A stretch of 64,000 bases of DNA from Microlunatus flavus (GCF_900110855.1 NZ_FOFA01000001.1:496001-560000); one strand, 5' to 3'. Counted from the stretch's first letter, positions 16,784-26,116 are shown. Notes: a model not told the origin generated them from the letters alone. Program-made: numbers and translations.

Positions 16784-18280
16784 TCAGCCCCGGTCGATCA
16801 GGCCGGCGGCCTCGAGCGGGTGCGGCCGGTACCGGCCGGGACGCTCGCCGCAGAGCCGCGGAGTGGGGAAGATCTTGCCGGGGTTGCAGACGCCGGCCGG
16901 GTCGAAGGCCGCGCGCAGCCGCAGCATCACGGCGAGGTCGTCGTCGCCGAACATCGCCGGCATCGAGCACGCCTTGTCCGTCCCCACGCCGTGCTCCCCG
17001 GTGATGGAGCCGCCCATCTCGACGCAGAGCTCGGCGATGGCGGTGGAGAGGTGCTCGCCCCGCTCGGACTCCCCCGGAACCGCCGCGTCGTAGAGCACCA
17101 GCGGGTGCAGGTTGCCATCGCCGGCGTGGAAGACGTTGGCCACCCGCAGGTCGGCCTCCTCGGCCATCTGCCGGATTCGGTCGAGCACCTCGCTCAGGCG
17201 CGTGCGCGGGATGACCCCGTCCTGGACGTAGTAGTCCGGGCTGATCCGGCCCATCGCGGCGAAGGCGGCCTTGCGGCCCTTCCAGATGAGCGTCCGTTCG
17301 GCGGGGCTGCCCGGGACCCGGATGTGGGTCGTCCCGGCGTCGCGGCAGATCTGCTCGACCCGCGCGAAGTCCTCGGCGCACGACGCCTCCGGCCCGTCCA
17401 GCTCGACGACCAAGGCCGCCGCCGTGCCGAGCGAGTAGCCCGCGTGGACCGCCGCCTCGCAGGCCTCGATGGCGAGCGCGTCCAGCATCTCGACGGCGGC
17501 CGGGATGATGCCGGCCGCGATGATTCGGCTGACGGCCTCGGCGGCGGTGTCGGCGCTGGGGAAGTCGGCCACCAGCGTGCGCACCGCTTCCGGCGTGCGT
17601 AGCAGCCGGACCGTGATCGACGTCGCGATCGCGAGGGTGCCCTCGGAGCCGATGACCGCCCCCCGGAGGTCGGGTCCCACCTGCTCGACGCCGTTCCCGC
17701 CGACGGTCACGACGGACCCGTCCGGCAGCACGAGCGTCATCGCGTGCACGTGGTTGGTCGTGAACCCGTACTTGAGGCAGTGCGCGCCGCCCGAGTTCTC
17801 GGCGATGTTGCCGCCGATCGTGCAGACGGTCTGGCTGGAGGGGTCGGGGGCGAAGTAGAGGTTCCGGGCGGCCACGGCCTTGCTGATGTCGGCGTTGGTC
17901 ACGCCCGGCTCGACGGTCATGCGCTGGTTCTCGAGGTCGATCTCGAGCACGCGGCGCATTCGCGCCAGGCTGATCACCGCGCCTCCCGCGACCGGGAGCG
18001 CGCCCCCCGACAGCCCCGTCCCCGCGCCGCGGGCGACGAACGGCACCCCGGCCTCGGCGCAGGCGGCCACGACGAGAGCGACCTCCTCGGTCGACTCCGG
18101 GAGCACCACCAGCGCGGGCACGACCCGGTAGCCGGTGATCCCGTCGCACTCGTACGTGCGGAGCCGGGTCAGGTCGGTGATCACCCGGCCAGACCCCAGC
18201 GCGGTACGCAGCCGAGCGGCGAGCGCCTCGGTGGCCGCCGGCCCGCCCAGCACCTCCCTCGTTGCGGTCACCGCGGTCAC
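16784..18280 (-). CDS. glcD: Glycolate oxidase FAD-linked subunit GlcD
   Basis: A 498-aa FAD-linked oxidase of the VAO/GlcD family. The FAD PP-loop is RGAGTGLSGGALP; the second FAD contact is IGGNIAENSGGAHCLKYG; the C-terminal FAD-oxidase domain carries NVFHAGDGNLHP and GEHGVGTDKA. It is the catalytic subunit oxidising glycolate (or D-lactate-like 2-hydroxyacids) to glyoxylate. GTG at 18280 overlaps the stop of the IclR regulator gene (GTGA), so regulator and enzyme are translationally coupled. With glcE and glcF directly downstream, glycolate is the best substrate call. Confidence 0.94.
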   Translation of the reverse strand: MTAVTATREVLGGPAATEALAARLRTALGSGRVITDLTRLRTYECDGITGYRVVPALVVLPESTEEVALVVAACAEAGVPFVARGAGTGLSGGALPVAGGAVISLARMRRVLEIDLENQRMTVEPGVTNADISKAVAARNLYFAPDPSSQTVCTIGGNIAENSGGAHCLKYGFTTNHVHAMTLVLPDGSVVTVGGNGVEQVGPDLRGAVIGSEGTLAIATSITVRLLRTPEAVRTLVADFPSADTAAEAVSRIIAAGIIPAAVEMLDALAIEACEAAVHAGYSLGTAAALVVELDGPEASCAEDFARVEQICRDAGTTHIRVPGSPAERTLIWKGRKAAFAAMGRISPDYYVQDGVIPRTRLSEVLDRIRQMAEEADLRVANVFHAGDGNLHPLVLYDAAVPGESERGEHLSTAIAELCVEMGGSITGEHGVGTDKACSMPAMFGDDDLAVMLRLRAAFDPAGVCNPGKIFPTPRLCGERPGRYRPHPLEAAGLIDRG

Positions 18281-19071
18281 CCCACGACTCCCCGGGTGAG
18301 CACCGAGGAGAGCCGCTCGACCGCGCGCCGCAGCTCCGGCACCGCGCGCTCGCCGAACGCGGCGTCGACGCGTCCTCCGGGGCCCGACACGGAGATGGCG
18401 GTGGGCAACGGGGTGCCCGGGACCGCCATCGCGTAGCAGCGCACCCCGATCTCCTGCTCCTCGTCGTCGACCGCGTAGCCCACCGCACGGATCCGCTCGA
18501 GGTCGTCCTCCAGGGCGGCCATCGTCGCGATGCTGCGCGGGGTCGCGGGCGGCAGGCCGCGCCGGTCGACGATCGCGCGGACCCGCTCGTGCGGGAGACC
18601 GGCGAGGATCGCCTTGCCCACCCCGGTGTCGTGCACGTGCACCCGCCGTCCGACCACGGTGAACATGCGCACGGTGTGCGGGGAGGGCACCTGGGCCACG
18701 TAGACGACCATGTCGGAGTCGAGCACCGCCATGTTCGCGGTCTCGCCGAGCACGTCGACGAGTCGCGCCAGCTCGGGGCGGGCGAGCAGGCCCAGCCGCT
18801 CGTGCGCCACCTCGCCCAGACGGATGAGCCCGGGGCCGAGCATGTAGCGACGGTTGGAGCTCTGGATCACGTAGCCGGTGCCGCTCAGCGTCCGCAGCAT
18901 GCGGTGGATCGTCGGCAGCGGCAGCGAGGTCTGGGACGCGAGGTCGCTCAGGCTGGCCTCGCCCCCGGCCGCCGCGATGCGCTCGAGGATCTCGAACGCC
19001 CGCTCCACGGACTGCACCCCTGACGCGCGCGTCACGGGCTGCTCGTCGCTGCTGGTTGCGTCGCTGGTCAC
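18277..19071 (-). CDS. IclR family transcriptional regulator
   Basis: A 264-aa regulator of normal IclR length. The N-terminal winged helix (about residues 15-75) contains SLSDLASQTSLPLPTIHRML, and the C-terminal effector domain contains GVGKAILAGLP and EIGVRCYAMAVP, the usual ligand-pocket stretches. GTG at 19071 is chosen because the HTH follows at normal distance; alternatives exist upstream. It sits inside the operon between the sugar permeases and glcD, so it is co-transcribed with its probable targets. GGAA/TTCC dyads near 24914-24940 and 26205-26222 are its candidate operators. The effector may be glyoxylate or a sugar acid, by analogy with IclR and AllR. Confidence 0.92.
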   Translation of the reverse strand: MTSDATSSDEQPVTRASGVQSVERAFEILERIAAAGGEASLSDLASQTSLPLPTIHRMLRTLSGTGYVIQSSNRRYMLGPGLIRLGEVAHERLGLLARPELARLVDVLGETANMAVLDSDMVVYVAQVPSPHTVRMFTVVGRRVHVHDTGVGKAILAGLPHERVRAIVDRRGLPPATPRSIATMAALEDDLERIRAVGYAVDDEEQEIGVRCYAMAVPGTPLPTAISVSGPGGRVDAAFGERAVPELRRAVERLSSVLTRGVVG

Positions 19072-19124
19072 GACGGTGATCTTCTCACCAGGCCCGAGAC
19101 GCACCCCGGGCTGCGTGATCCCGG

Positions 19125-19949
19125 TCACCCCTTCAACCCGCTCCCGAAGCTGCGGATGATGTAGCGCTGGAACACGAAGAAGACGATCAGCACCGGGATG
19201 CTGGCCAGCAGCAGGCCGGCGAAGATCCGTCCCCAGTCGGCGCCGTACTCCCCCGCGAAGTTGTAGATCTGCACGGGCAGCGTCACGTTCCCGGTGCCTC
19301 CCAGGTAGAGCAGCGGCGTGAAGAACTCGTTCCAGATGGCGATGCCGTCGAGGATGACGACCGTCCCCGTCACCGGCAGCAGCAACGGCACGATCACGCG
19401 CCGGAAGACCTGCCAGGACGTCGCGCCGTCGACCCGGGCGGCCTCCTCGTACTCGACCGGCAGCTGGCGCATGAAGCCGGTGTAGAGCAGCACGGTCAGA
19501 GGGAGCTGGATGCCGGCGTTGAAGAGGATCACCGACAGCGGGTTCCCGGCGAGCCCGACCTGGGTGAAGAGCCGGTAGAGCGGGAGCACCCCGATCTGGA
19601 ACGGCACCATCAGGCCCGCGGCGACGACCAGGTAGAGCCGGCCCCCGGTCCGCCCGCTGGACCGCGCGAAGTAGTAGCTCGCCGCGGCGCCCACGACGAC
19701 GAGGATCACCACGGCCGACACGACGATGATCACGCTGTTGACCATCGCGGGGCCGAGCGCGCCGCTCCGCCATCCTTCGACGAAGTTGTCGAGGTAGAGG
19801 CTGGTGGGGGCACCGAGCGGGTTGCGGGCGACGTCGGCCGACGACCGGAAGCCGACCGAGATCAGCATCCACAGCGGGAAGACGAACACGAGCGCCGCGG
19901 CGACCATGACGATCTCGAGCAGGAACGTCCGGGAGCTGTAGCGCCGCAT
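19125..19949 (-). CDS. CUT1 sugar ABC transporter permease (MalG type)
   Basis: A 274-aa permease with about six membrane helices. The EAA loop reads YEEAARVDGATSWQVFRRVIVP, the ATPase-docking element of MalG-type proteins, and the protein ends in FGSGLKG, the typical CUT1 tail. ATG at 19949 overlaps the stop of the partner permease by one base (TGATG). It forms the channel for the importer whose binding protein is at 20898-22235. No ATPase gene is in the operon, so a shared MsiK-like ATPase encoded elsewhere is expected. Confidence 0.92.
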   Translation of the reverse strand: MRRYSSRTFLLEIVMVAAALVFVFPLWMLISVGFRSSADVARNPLGAPTSLYLDNFVEGWRSGALGPAMVNSVIIVVSAVVILVVVGAAASYYFARSSGRTGGRLYLVVAAGLMVPFQIGVLPLYRLFTQVGLAGNPLSVILFNAGIQLPLTVLLYTGFMRQLPVEYEEAARVDGATSWQVFRRVIVPLLLPVTGTVVILDGIAIWNEFFTPLLYLGGTGNVTLPVQIYNFAGEYGADWGRIFAGLLLASIPVLIVFFVFQRYIIRSFGSGLKG

Positions 19950-20866
19950 CAGGACTCGCTCCTGTCGCGCAGCAGCCACATCTGCGCGAAGGCGACGACC
20001 GCGATGAGGATGAACACGATCAGGCCGAGCGCGATGCCGTAGCCGTAGCGGTTGTAGAGGAAGGCCTGGTTGTAGAGCAGCGTGGAGAGCGTCTGGGTCG
20101 CGTAGCCCGGGCCACCCTGCGTCGTCGCGATGACCTGGTCGAACAGCTTGAGCGACGTGATCAGCGAGAGCGTCAGGTTGATGCCCGTGGCCGTCCTGAT
20201 CAAGGGCCAGGTGACGTAGGCGAACCGCTTGAACGGCCCCGCCCCGTCGAGCTCGGCGGCCTCGCCGACCTCCTCGGGGATGTTCTGGATCCCCGCCACG
20301 AAGATCACCATCGAGTAGCCGGAGTACTGCCACACGACCACCGACACCACGCCCCACAGCGCGGTCGACGGGTCCCCGAGCACGTTGACCCCGGAGAAGC
20401 CGAGTGCCGCGGCGATGGTGGAGACGGGTCCGTCCGGCACGTAAAGGAACTGCCAGAGGTAGCCGACGATGATCGGCGTCATGACGACCGGAGCGAAGAG
20501 CAGCGTCCGCAGGATGTTGCGGCTCTTGATCCGCGAGCTGACCCCGAGCGCCAGGGCCAGCCCGATGACGTTCTGCAGGATCGTGATGGACGCGGCCATG
20601 AGCACCGTGTTGCCCAGCGCGGCGAGGGTCTCCGCCGAGGAGAACAGCGCCACGAAGTTGTCCAGCCCGATGAAGTTGATCGCGCTGCCGAGCCCGCTCC
20701 AGTCTGTGAAGGCGTAGTAGACGCCCAGGACGGTCGGGTAGGCCACGATCGCCAGGAAGAAGAACAGCCCGGGCACGGCGAACCAGATCGGGACGCCGTA
20801 CAGGGCCCTGCGTCGGCGCTGCGGCAGCGCGACCGGTGGGGCGGCGGTCAGCGTCTCGCTGCTCAT
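19949..20866 (-). CDS. CUT1 sugar ABC transporter permease (MalF type)
   Basis: A 305-aa permease starting at ATG 20866 with AGGGGG 9 nt upstream. It shows the MalF/UgpA-type opening (PIWFAVPGLFFFLAIVAYP), six predicted helices, and the docking loop VGEAAELDGAGPFKRFAYVTWP. It lies 31 nt downstream of the binding-protein gene and overlaps the second permease gene. Its substrate follows the binding protein: a mono- or oligosaccharide. Confidence 0.92.
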   Translation of the reverse strand: MSSETLTAAPPVALPQRRRRALYGVPIWFAVPGLFFFLAIVAYPTVLGVYYAFTDWSGLGSAINFIGLDNFVALFSSAETLAALGNTVLMAASITILQNVIGLALALGVSSRIKSRNILRTLLFAPVVMTPIIVGYLWQFLYVPDGPVSTIAAALGFSGVNVLGDPSTALWGVVSVVVWQYSGYSMVIFVAGIQNIPEEVGEAAELDGAGPFKRFAYVTWPLIRTATGINLTLSLITSLKLFDQVIATTQGGPGYATQTLSTLLYNQAFLYNRYGYGIALGLIVFILIAVVAFAQMWLLRDRSES

Positions 20867-20897
20867 GGGACCCCCTGGCACGGGCCGGCCGGCCCGG

Positions 20898-22235
20898 TCA
20901 CGAGTCCCCCAGCGACTTCTGCACGGCGTCCACCGCTCCCTGCACCGTCTGCTTGTCGACCAGCAGGTTCTGGCACTCGGCGATCATCGTCTGCTTGACC
21001 TGGTAGCCGGGCCAGAAGTTCGTCTGCCACAGGGCGGTCTTGCCGGCCTTGTACTTCTCCGTCACGCCCTTGACCTCGTCCGGGACCGGCGTGTCCGCCT
21101 TCGGGGTGTAGGGCAGGCCGTAGTTCGCGGCCGCGGCGGCGGCCAGCTCGGCCGGCTGACCCATGTAGTTGAGGAACGCGGTCGCCGCGTCCTTGTTCGG
21201 CGAGGCGGCGGCGACGCCGTAGGCCGCACCGGTGTTGAGCGTGAGGACCGTGTCGTCCGGGTTCTCCGTGGCCGGGAGCGACCACATGTCCATCTTCAGG
21301 TTCGGGGCGTACTGCTTGATCTGCGGGATCGCCGCGGAGATGACGTCGACGCCGAGCGCCTTGCCCGAGGCGACCTGCTGGATCGCGGCGGTGTCGGAGT
21401 AGCCGGTGACGTCGTCGGCGAAGCAGCCGGCGCCCTGCATCTCCTTGTACTGCTGCAGCGCCTTGGTCAGCGAGCTCTTCCACAGCTCGGAGGTGCTCCA
21501 CTTCACGCTGCCGTCGGCCAGGTGCTCGGCGAACTTCGGGTCCTTGGAGTAGACCAGCGTGTTCGCCAGCTCGAGCGGCACCTCGGTGGCCAGGTAGCCC
21601 GTCTGCGCCCCGAGCGCGATCGGCACGACGCCCTTCGCGCTCACGGTCTTGCAGTAGTCGAGCATCCCGGAGTACGTCGTCGGCGGCTTCACGCCGAGCT
21701 TGGCGGCGGCCTCGGTGTCGTAGACGACGCCGGTGGGGTTCTGGTACGAGTTCAGCGCGAACACCTTGCCCGAGGGGTCCGAGACCAGGCTGTTCGCGGT
21801 GGGGCCGATCTCGCCGACCCAGGGGCTCTGGCTGAGGTCGGCCAGCTCGTCGGCCTGGGCGAGCACCTTCGTGGCCATCGCGTTGCCCGAGCCGCCCCAG
21901 ACGAACATGACGTCCGGCCCGTGCTTGGCGTCGAGCTGGGCCCGGATCTGCGGCTGGTAGGTGTTCGACTGCGCCTGCGTCGTCGTGATCTTCAGCCCGG
22001 GGTTCTGCCCGGTGAACGACTGGATGGCGCCCGGGATGTACGCGGTGCCGCTCAGGTAGCTGACGGTGAGGTTGCCGCTCACCTTCGGCCCCTCGGCGAC
22101 GGAACCGCTCGACGCACCGGAGCTCGGAGGCGTGGTGCTGCAGGCGGCGAGCGCGAGGGCGGCCGCCCCGCAGGAGACGGCGAGCCACCGGCGCGTGTGA
22201 CGCCGCTGGACGGGGTGGGGTTCGGGACGAGACAT
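20898..22235 (-). CDS. Sugar ABC transporter substrate-binding lipoprotein (SBP_bac_1)
   Basis: A 445-aa family-1 binding protein. After an Arg-rich N-terminus, the signal peptide ends at lipobox ALAAC, predicting a lipid-anchored protein facing outside. Later segments such as QPQIRAQLDAKHGPDVMFVW and DAATAFLNYMGQPAEL are typical of CUT1 binders. ATG at 22235 follows a GAGGA site. It lies between the GH-like gene (upstream in the operon) and the permeases, and is preceded by an unusual C-rich repeated leader at 22236-22325. The ligand is unknown; the neighbouring acid-sugar enzymes suggest a uronate-containing or related saccharide. Confidence 0.92.
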   Translation of the reverse strand: MSRPEPHPVQRRHTRRWLAVSCGAAALALAACSTTPPSSGASSGSVAEGPKVSGNLTVSYLSGTAYIPGAIQSFTGQNPGLKITTTQAQSNTYQPQIRAQLDAKHGPDVMFVWGGSGNAMATKVLAQADELADLSQSPWVGEIGPTANSLVSDPSGKVFALNSYQNPTGVVYDTEAAAKLGVKPPTTYSGMLDYCKTVSAKGVVPIALGAQTGYLATEVPLELANTLVYSKDPKFAEHLADGSVKWSTSELWKSSLTKALQQYKEMQGAGCFADDVTGYSDTAAIQQVASGKALGVDVISAAIPQIKQYAPNLKMDMWSLPATENPDDTVLTLNTGAAYGVAAASPNKDAATAFLNYMGQPAELAAAAAANYGLPYTPKADTPVPDEVKGVTEKYKAGKTALWQTNFWPGYQVKQTMIAECQNLLVDKQTVQGAVDAVQKSLGDS

Positions 22236-22325
22236 CGTTGTGGTCCTCAGGTGGGGTGCGGGTCGGAGCGGGTGGTAGCGAGCGGGTGGTGCAGGGCGGG
22301 TGGTGGCGAACGGGGTGGTGCGGGA
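22236..22325 (-). repeat. C-rich intercistronic spacer with a 14-15 nt periodic repeat
   Basis: On the plus strand, CGGGTGGT occurs at 22269, 22283 and 22297, with a variant GGGGTGGT at 22312, so units start every 14-15 nt. On the transcript this is an unstructured, C-rich run of ACCACCCG units just before the binding-protein gene. A similar repeat (GAGCGGG based, 15-nt period) precedes the binding-protein gene of the second importer at 34124-34232. A role in mRNA stability, Rho loading or raised binding-protein expression is speculation. Confidence 0.6.
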
Positions 22326-24902
22326 TCAGTGCGCGAGCGCGGGGGTGACGGCCTCCGCGGCCCAGCTGGGCCGGGCGTCGGCGGGCTCCACGAAGTAGGG
22401 CTGGCCGACGAGGTCGGGTCCGAGGCCCGGGAAGCTCTGCGCCGCCCCCGAGGGGAGGTGCAGCGTCAGGTACCACTGGAGCGGATACCGGGCGGTGGGG
22501 TCCTCCGGCAGGTCGACGACCGCCCGACCCCCCTCGCCGACCGGGAGGTCGACGACCGACCAGGACTCGGACTGGTCCAGGGGGCGCGCGTGCAGGCGCA
22601 GCGTCGCGCCCTCGGGCACGCCGACCAGCTCGGCGCGGCCGGCGTCGTCACGCTGGAGCTCGAGGGCGACGGGGTCGACCGGCTCGGGCACCGGGTCGGG
22701 GGCGGGGCCCGGCTCGCCCGCTGCCGCGATCCGGGCGTCGAGGTCCTCGAGCTCCGCGTCGAGCATCGTCAGCCGGTTCGTCCAGTGCCCGCGCTCGGTC
22801 GGACGGTCGCCGAAGGCGAGGTCGTCGACGTAGACGGGGGCGGCCAGGTCGATCACGGCCTGGAGCGCAGTGCGTGACGCCTGGAGCCGTGTCCGGGCGA
22901 GCCCGAGCCGGGCGGCGTCGGACGTCCGGGTGAAGAGCGAGACCTCCACGCCGGCCCGGATCCGCTGGGAGTACATCGTCGCGAGCGCGGCCAGGATCTC
23001 GGCGTCGACGAGCGCCCGCTCCAGCTGCGGCGTCCCCTCCCCACCGGCACGGGCCGCGGCGACGGCCTCGCCGACCTGCGCGGACAGCTGCTCGAGCGTC
23101 CGCGCGTTCTCGATCGGGGTGCGGCGCCCCGAGGCCCGGCCCTGCAGGAGGTCGTCGACGAAGCCGTCGGTGGTGTCGAAGGTCTCGGGGTCGAACGGGC
23201 TCGCCGCCGGCCAGGTGTGCGGCTCGGGGGTGTCGAAGTCGGACGCGAGCTCCTCGGGCCCGTGGAACATCGGCAGGTAGGTGACGACCTCGGGCCAGTA
23301 GAAGTTGTTCGAGGCGCTGAGCCCCTCGGCCACCGTCACCAGGGGCAGCACCCGGCCCGCCGCGGCGAGCGCCCGCTCGACGGCGTCCGCGGCCGGGCCG
23401 TGCTCGGCGACGAGGAACCGTCGCCAGTCGGCCGGGTCCGCCTCGGGGTCGTAGAGCAGACGGCCCCAGAGCCGGTACTCGTAGCGGTACTTCTGCCAGT
23501 CGTCGCTGGCCGAGAGGTGCAGCCGCTCGTCGCGGTAGAGGTCGCGTGGGCCCTCACCGGTCCCCTTGCGGCCGCGGAACGTGAGCGGTTCGCACAGCTC
23601 CACCCCGACCGCGCCGCCGAGCGTCCCCAGGCGCCCGTAGCCCGCGAACACCTGCGGGTCGGCCCAGAGCAGGAACCGCTGGGACCCGGGCCACACGCGG
23701 AAGAGCAGGTCGTGGTCGCGGTCGGTCGCGAGGAAGTCGCCGTAGCCGTAGCGCGTGAAGCGCCGCGCGTTGGTCGTGACGCCGGCGAGGTCGTCACCGT
23801 TGTCGGGACGCGCACGCTCGAGGTCGCGGACCCGTGCCTGGTGGTAAGGCAGCCCCTGGTGCTCGGCCCAGTACTTCGCGGACAGCGTGATGCGCCGCCC
23901 GCTGGCCCCGGCCGCGGCGTCCATCAGCGCGGCGTCGACGCCCTTGGCGTGGAGGTCGATGTCGAGCGGGCGGTCGGCGGCGGCGACGCCGGCGAGGACG
24001 CCCGCCCAGAACTCGTTGCGCCCGTTCTCCGGCACACCGCCCTCGTAGTGCACGCGGAACGTCAGGCCGGCGATGCCCGGGCACTCGCGCAGGAGGATCT
24101 CGAGGCCCGCCGCCGAGTACGCGGCCACCTCCGGGTCGGTGAGGCCACGGACCGGGTAGCGCAGGTCCGGGCTCTCGCCGAGCTCGGGGTGCACGGCGTG
24201 GTTCCACAGGCCGAGCTGGAAGTGGATCCCGCGGCGGGTCGCCTCGTCGCTGGCCAGCCGGAGGGCCGCGAGGTTGGCCGCGCGCTCGGTCGCGTCGACA
24301 CCCTCCACCTCGACGTCCCAGCCGGGGACGTCGACGAGGAAGGGGTACGCGAAGCAGAGGTAGTTGTCCACCACCCCGGGGTCGTGGGAGTAGTTGTACT
24401 GCATCCCCAGCGCCAGCTGGACGCGGTTGACGCGCTGCGTCGCGAGCTCGTCCAGGTAGCCCGTCCAGAAGTCCGGGTCGCGGAACCAGGACAGGTCGAG
24501 CACGTCGCTGGAGAACGACCGCAGCACGCTGCGGACCGGCGTCGCCGGGGTGCCGCTGGTGCTCCACGACCCGGAGAGGACGTCGTCGGTCGCAGCCGCG
24601 AGGCGCACGCGGTCGGCCAGCTCGGTCAGGCCGTACGCCAGCCCCCGCGGGTGAGCGGCGCGGACGCGGACTCCGGAGCCCGTGCTGACGAGCTCGAACG
24701 ACTCGGGGTCGGTCTCCTCGGCCACCGACCCGGCCGCGTCGGAGAGGGTCGCCTCGACCGCGAGGTCCTCGGTCGCACCTCCGTCGCGGACCACGGCGAC
24801 ACCGCGACCGGCGAGCGCCCGCTCGAGCTGGTCGACGGCCCAGGGCACCGGTGCGCCCGCGCTCTCGGCCTGGGTGGTGCGGAGGACGACCGTGTCGACC
24901 AT
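22326..24902 (-). CDS. Large glycoside-hydrolase-like protein (paralogue of 30150-32738)
   Basis: An 858-aa cytosolic protein (no signal peptide) with ATG at 24902 and AAGGAG 6 nt upstream. Layout: an N-terminal alpha/beta domain of about 140 aa ending in RGLAYGLTELADRVR, resembling the accessory domain of GH67 alpha-glucuronidases and GH20-type enzymes; a probable TIM barrel from about 160 to 520 with LALGMQYNYSHD, FQLGLWNHA, FRVHYEGG, DIDLHAKGVD, SAKYWAEHQGLPYHQ and RRFTRYGYGDFL; then a helical region with repeated W/R motifs and a beta-rich C-terminus. The Glu in HYEGG, the Asp in DLHAKG and the Glu/His of AEHxGLPYHQ are conserved with the paralogue and are candidate catalytic residues. 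I cannot place it in a named GH family. It sits between a sugar-acid dehydratase candidate and an importer, so it probably cleaves the imported saccharide. Confidence 0.75.
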   Translation of the reverse strand: MVDTVVLRTTQAESAGAPVPWAVDQLERALAGRGVAVVRDGGATEDLAVEATLSDAAGSVAEETDPESFELVSTGSGVRVRAAHPRGLAYGLTELADRVRLAAATDDVLSGSWSTSGTPATPVRSVLRSFSSDVLDLSWFRDPDFWTGYLDELATQRVNRVQLALGMQYNYSHDPGVVDNYLCFAYPFLVDVPGWDVEVEGVDATERAANLAALRLASDEATRRGIHFQLGLWNHAVHPELGESPDLRYPVRGLTDPEVAAYSAAGLEILLRECPGIAGLTFRVHYEGGVPENGRNEFWAGVLAGVAAADRPLDIDLHAKGVDAALMDAAAGASGRRITLSAKYWAEHQGLPYHQARVRDLERARPDNGDDLAGVTTNARRFTRYGYGDFLATDRDHDLLFRVWPGSQRFLLWADPQVFAGYGRLGTLGGAVGVELCEPLTFRGRKGTGEGPRDLYRDERLHLSASDDWQKYRYEYRLWGRLLYDPEADPADWRRFLVAEHGPAADAVERALAAAGRVLPLVTVAEGLSASNNFYWPEVVTYLPMFHGPEELASDFDTPEPHTWPAASPFDPETFDTTDGFVDDLLQGRASGRRTPIENARTLEQLSAQVGEAVAAARAGGEGTPQLERALVDAEILAALATMYSQRIRAGVEVSLFTRTSDAARLGLARTRLQASRTALQAVIDLAAPVYVDDLAFGDRPTERGHWTNRLTMLDAELEDLDARIAAAGEPGPAPDPVPEPVDPVALELQRDDAGRAELVGVPEGATLRLHARPLDQSESWSVVDLPVGEGGRAVVDLPEDPTARYPLQWYLTLHLPSGAAQSFPGLGPDLVGQPYFVEPADARPSWAAEAVTPALAH

Positions 24903-24913
24903 GCGACTCCTTT

Positions 24914-24940
24914 TTCCGATTGACGGAAGTGTTCTTCCAC
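24914..24940. promoter_or_regulatory. Overlapping IclR-like operator dyads
   Basis: TTCCG-ATTGA-CGGAA (perfect, 24914-24928) overlaps ACGGAA-GTGTTC-TTCCAC (24923-24940). The second has the same plan, ACGGAA-N6-TTCC, as the site at 26205-26222. IclR proteins typically bind GGAA/TTCC dyads, and an IclR gene is in this operon. The sites lie just upstream of the GH-like gene, so internal control of that gene is possible. Confidence 0.5.
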
Positions 24941-24961
24941 TCGTTCTCGACGCTAACCCCG

Positions 24962-24984
24962 GTTGCTTAGCCTCGTCAAGCAAC
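24962..24984 (-). terminator. Intercistronic hairpin at the end of the MR-family gene
   Basis: Perfect 7-bp arms GTTGCTT and AAGCAAC with a 9-nt loop span the stop codon of the enolase-superfamily gene. There is no T-run. It may act as a partial terminator or mRNA-processing hairpin between that gene and the GH-like gene. Confidence 0.35.
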
Positions 24985-26076
24985 TCGGCGACGCGACTCC
25001 TCGCGCTCCGCCGCGGCGAGGAAGGCAGGCTCCAGCTCGATGCCCCAGCCCGGCTCCAGGGGCGCGGCCACCTCGCCGTCGACCACCTGAGGCATCGTCG
25101 AGCACACGCCGCGGGCCCACGGCTCGTCCTCGATGCTCCACTCCTGGGGCTGGAAGCAGGCCGGCATGGCGAGCGCGAGGTGCAGGGTGAAGACGCGCAG
25201 CAGCGAGGCGTTCGCGCAGTGCGGCGTGCAGGGGATGCCCGCCGCCTCGGCGAGCACGGCGACCTTGCGCGCGCGGGACACACCGCCCAGGTAGCCGATG
25301 TCGGGCTGCACGATGTCGACGGCCCGGGTGGTGACCATGCGCACGAACTGCGGCAGCACCGTGTCCTGCTCGCCGCCCGACACGGGGATGTCGAGCGCGT
25401 GGGCGACGGCGGCCGTCGCGTCCAGGTCGGGGAACGGGCAGGGTTCTTCGAAGTGGAAGTACCCGTGCTCCTCCAGCCGACGGCCGACCCGGATGGCCTC
25501 GGCGGCCGTGTACCCGCCGTTGGCGTCCGCGGAGAGGGCGAAGTCGTCGCCGAGCTCGCGGCGCATCAGCGGGATGATCGCCGCCGTGCGCCCCGGAGCG
25601 GCGTCGGTGTCGCGGCCCATCGCCTCGCCGACCCGGATCTTCGCCGCGCGGAAGCCCTGCTCCGCGGCGAGCGCCGCGATCCGCTCGGCCTCGGCCTCCG
25701 GCGTGATCGAGCGCAGCATGCTCGACGCGTACACGGGCACCCGGTCGCGGGCCGCCCCGCCGAGGAGGCGCCAGACCGGCTGGCCCGCCCGGCGCGCCAT
25801 CAGGTCCCACAGCGCGGTCTCGATGCCGCCCACCGCCCGCAGCACGAAGCTCGAGGGGAACTTGTAGCTCTGGAGCAGGAACGCGTCGACCAGCGCCTCC
25901 GCGTCCCAGGCCTCCCGACCCAGGAACCCGCGGGCGACGAAGCCGTGCAGCACCGCTGCGGTCAGCCCGGCCTCGTACGGGGCGGCCTGCCCGACGCCCA
26001 CGTCGCCGTCCTCGGTGGTGACGCGCACGACCAGCAGGGGGCCGCGCCGGAACGTCTCGATCCGGTCGACGATCAT
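24976..26076 (-). CDS. Enolase-superfamily (mandelate racemase/MLE-like) acid-sugar dehydratase candidate
   Basis: A 366-aa protein with the two-domain MR/MLE layout: capping domain to about residue 120, then the (beta/alpha)7 barrel. Catalytic positions are visible: K146-x-R148 (AAKIRVG) at the end of the second strand, metal ligands D184 (SADANGGY), E210 (FEEPCP) and E236 (SGGEQD), and the Asp-His dyad as D259 (QPDIGYLGG) and H286 (TPHCAN). This set fits a Mg-dependent dehydratase or epimerase acting on a sugar acid. The reaction cannot be named; the second basic residue is Arg rather than Lys, which may narrow stereochemistry. ATG at 26076 has GAGGT upstream. It heads the operon with GH-like, importer, IclR and glcDEF genes. 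Confidence 0.88.
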   Translation of the reverse strand: MIVDRIETFRRGPLLVVRVTTEDGDVGVGQAAPYEAGLTAAVLHGFVARGFLGREAWDAEALVDAFLLQSYKFPSSFVLRAVGGIETALWDLMARRAGQPVWRLLGGAARDRVPVYASSMLRSITPEAEAERIAALAAEQGFRAAKIRVGEAMGRDTDAAPGRTAAIIPLMRRELGDDFALSADANGGYTAAEAIRVGRRLEEHGYFHFEEPCPFPDLDATAAVAHALDIPVSGGEQDTVLPQFVRMVTTRAVDIVQPDIGYLGGVSRARKVAVLAEAAGIPCTPHCANASLLRVFTLHLALAMPACFQPQEWSIEDEPWARGVCSTMPQVVDGEVAAPLEPGWGIELEPAFLAAAEREESRRRVA

Positions 26077-26116
26077 CGCCCAGACCTCGGGTCGGAGAGG
26101 TCGGGATGCATAGTTC

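Noticed and set aside
22326-24902. Calling the GH-like protein a GH67 alpha-glucuronidase
   Set aside because: The N-terminal domain and barrel layout are reminiscent, but I could not match the GH67 catalytic motifs, so the name would be an over-call.
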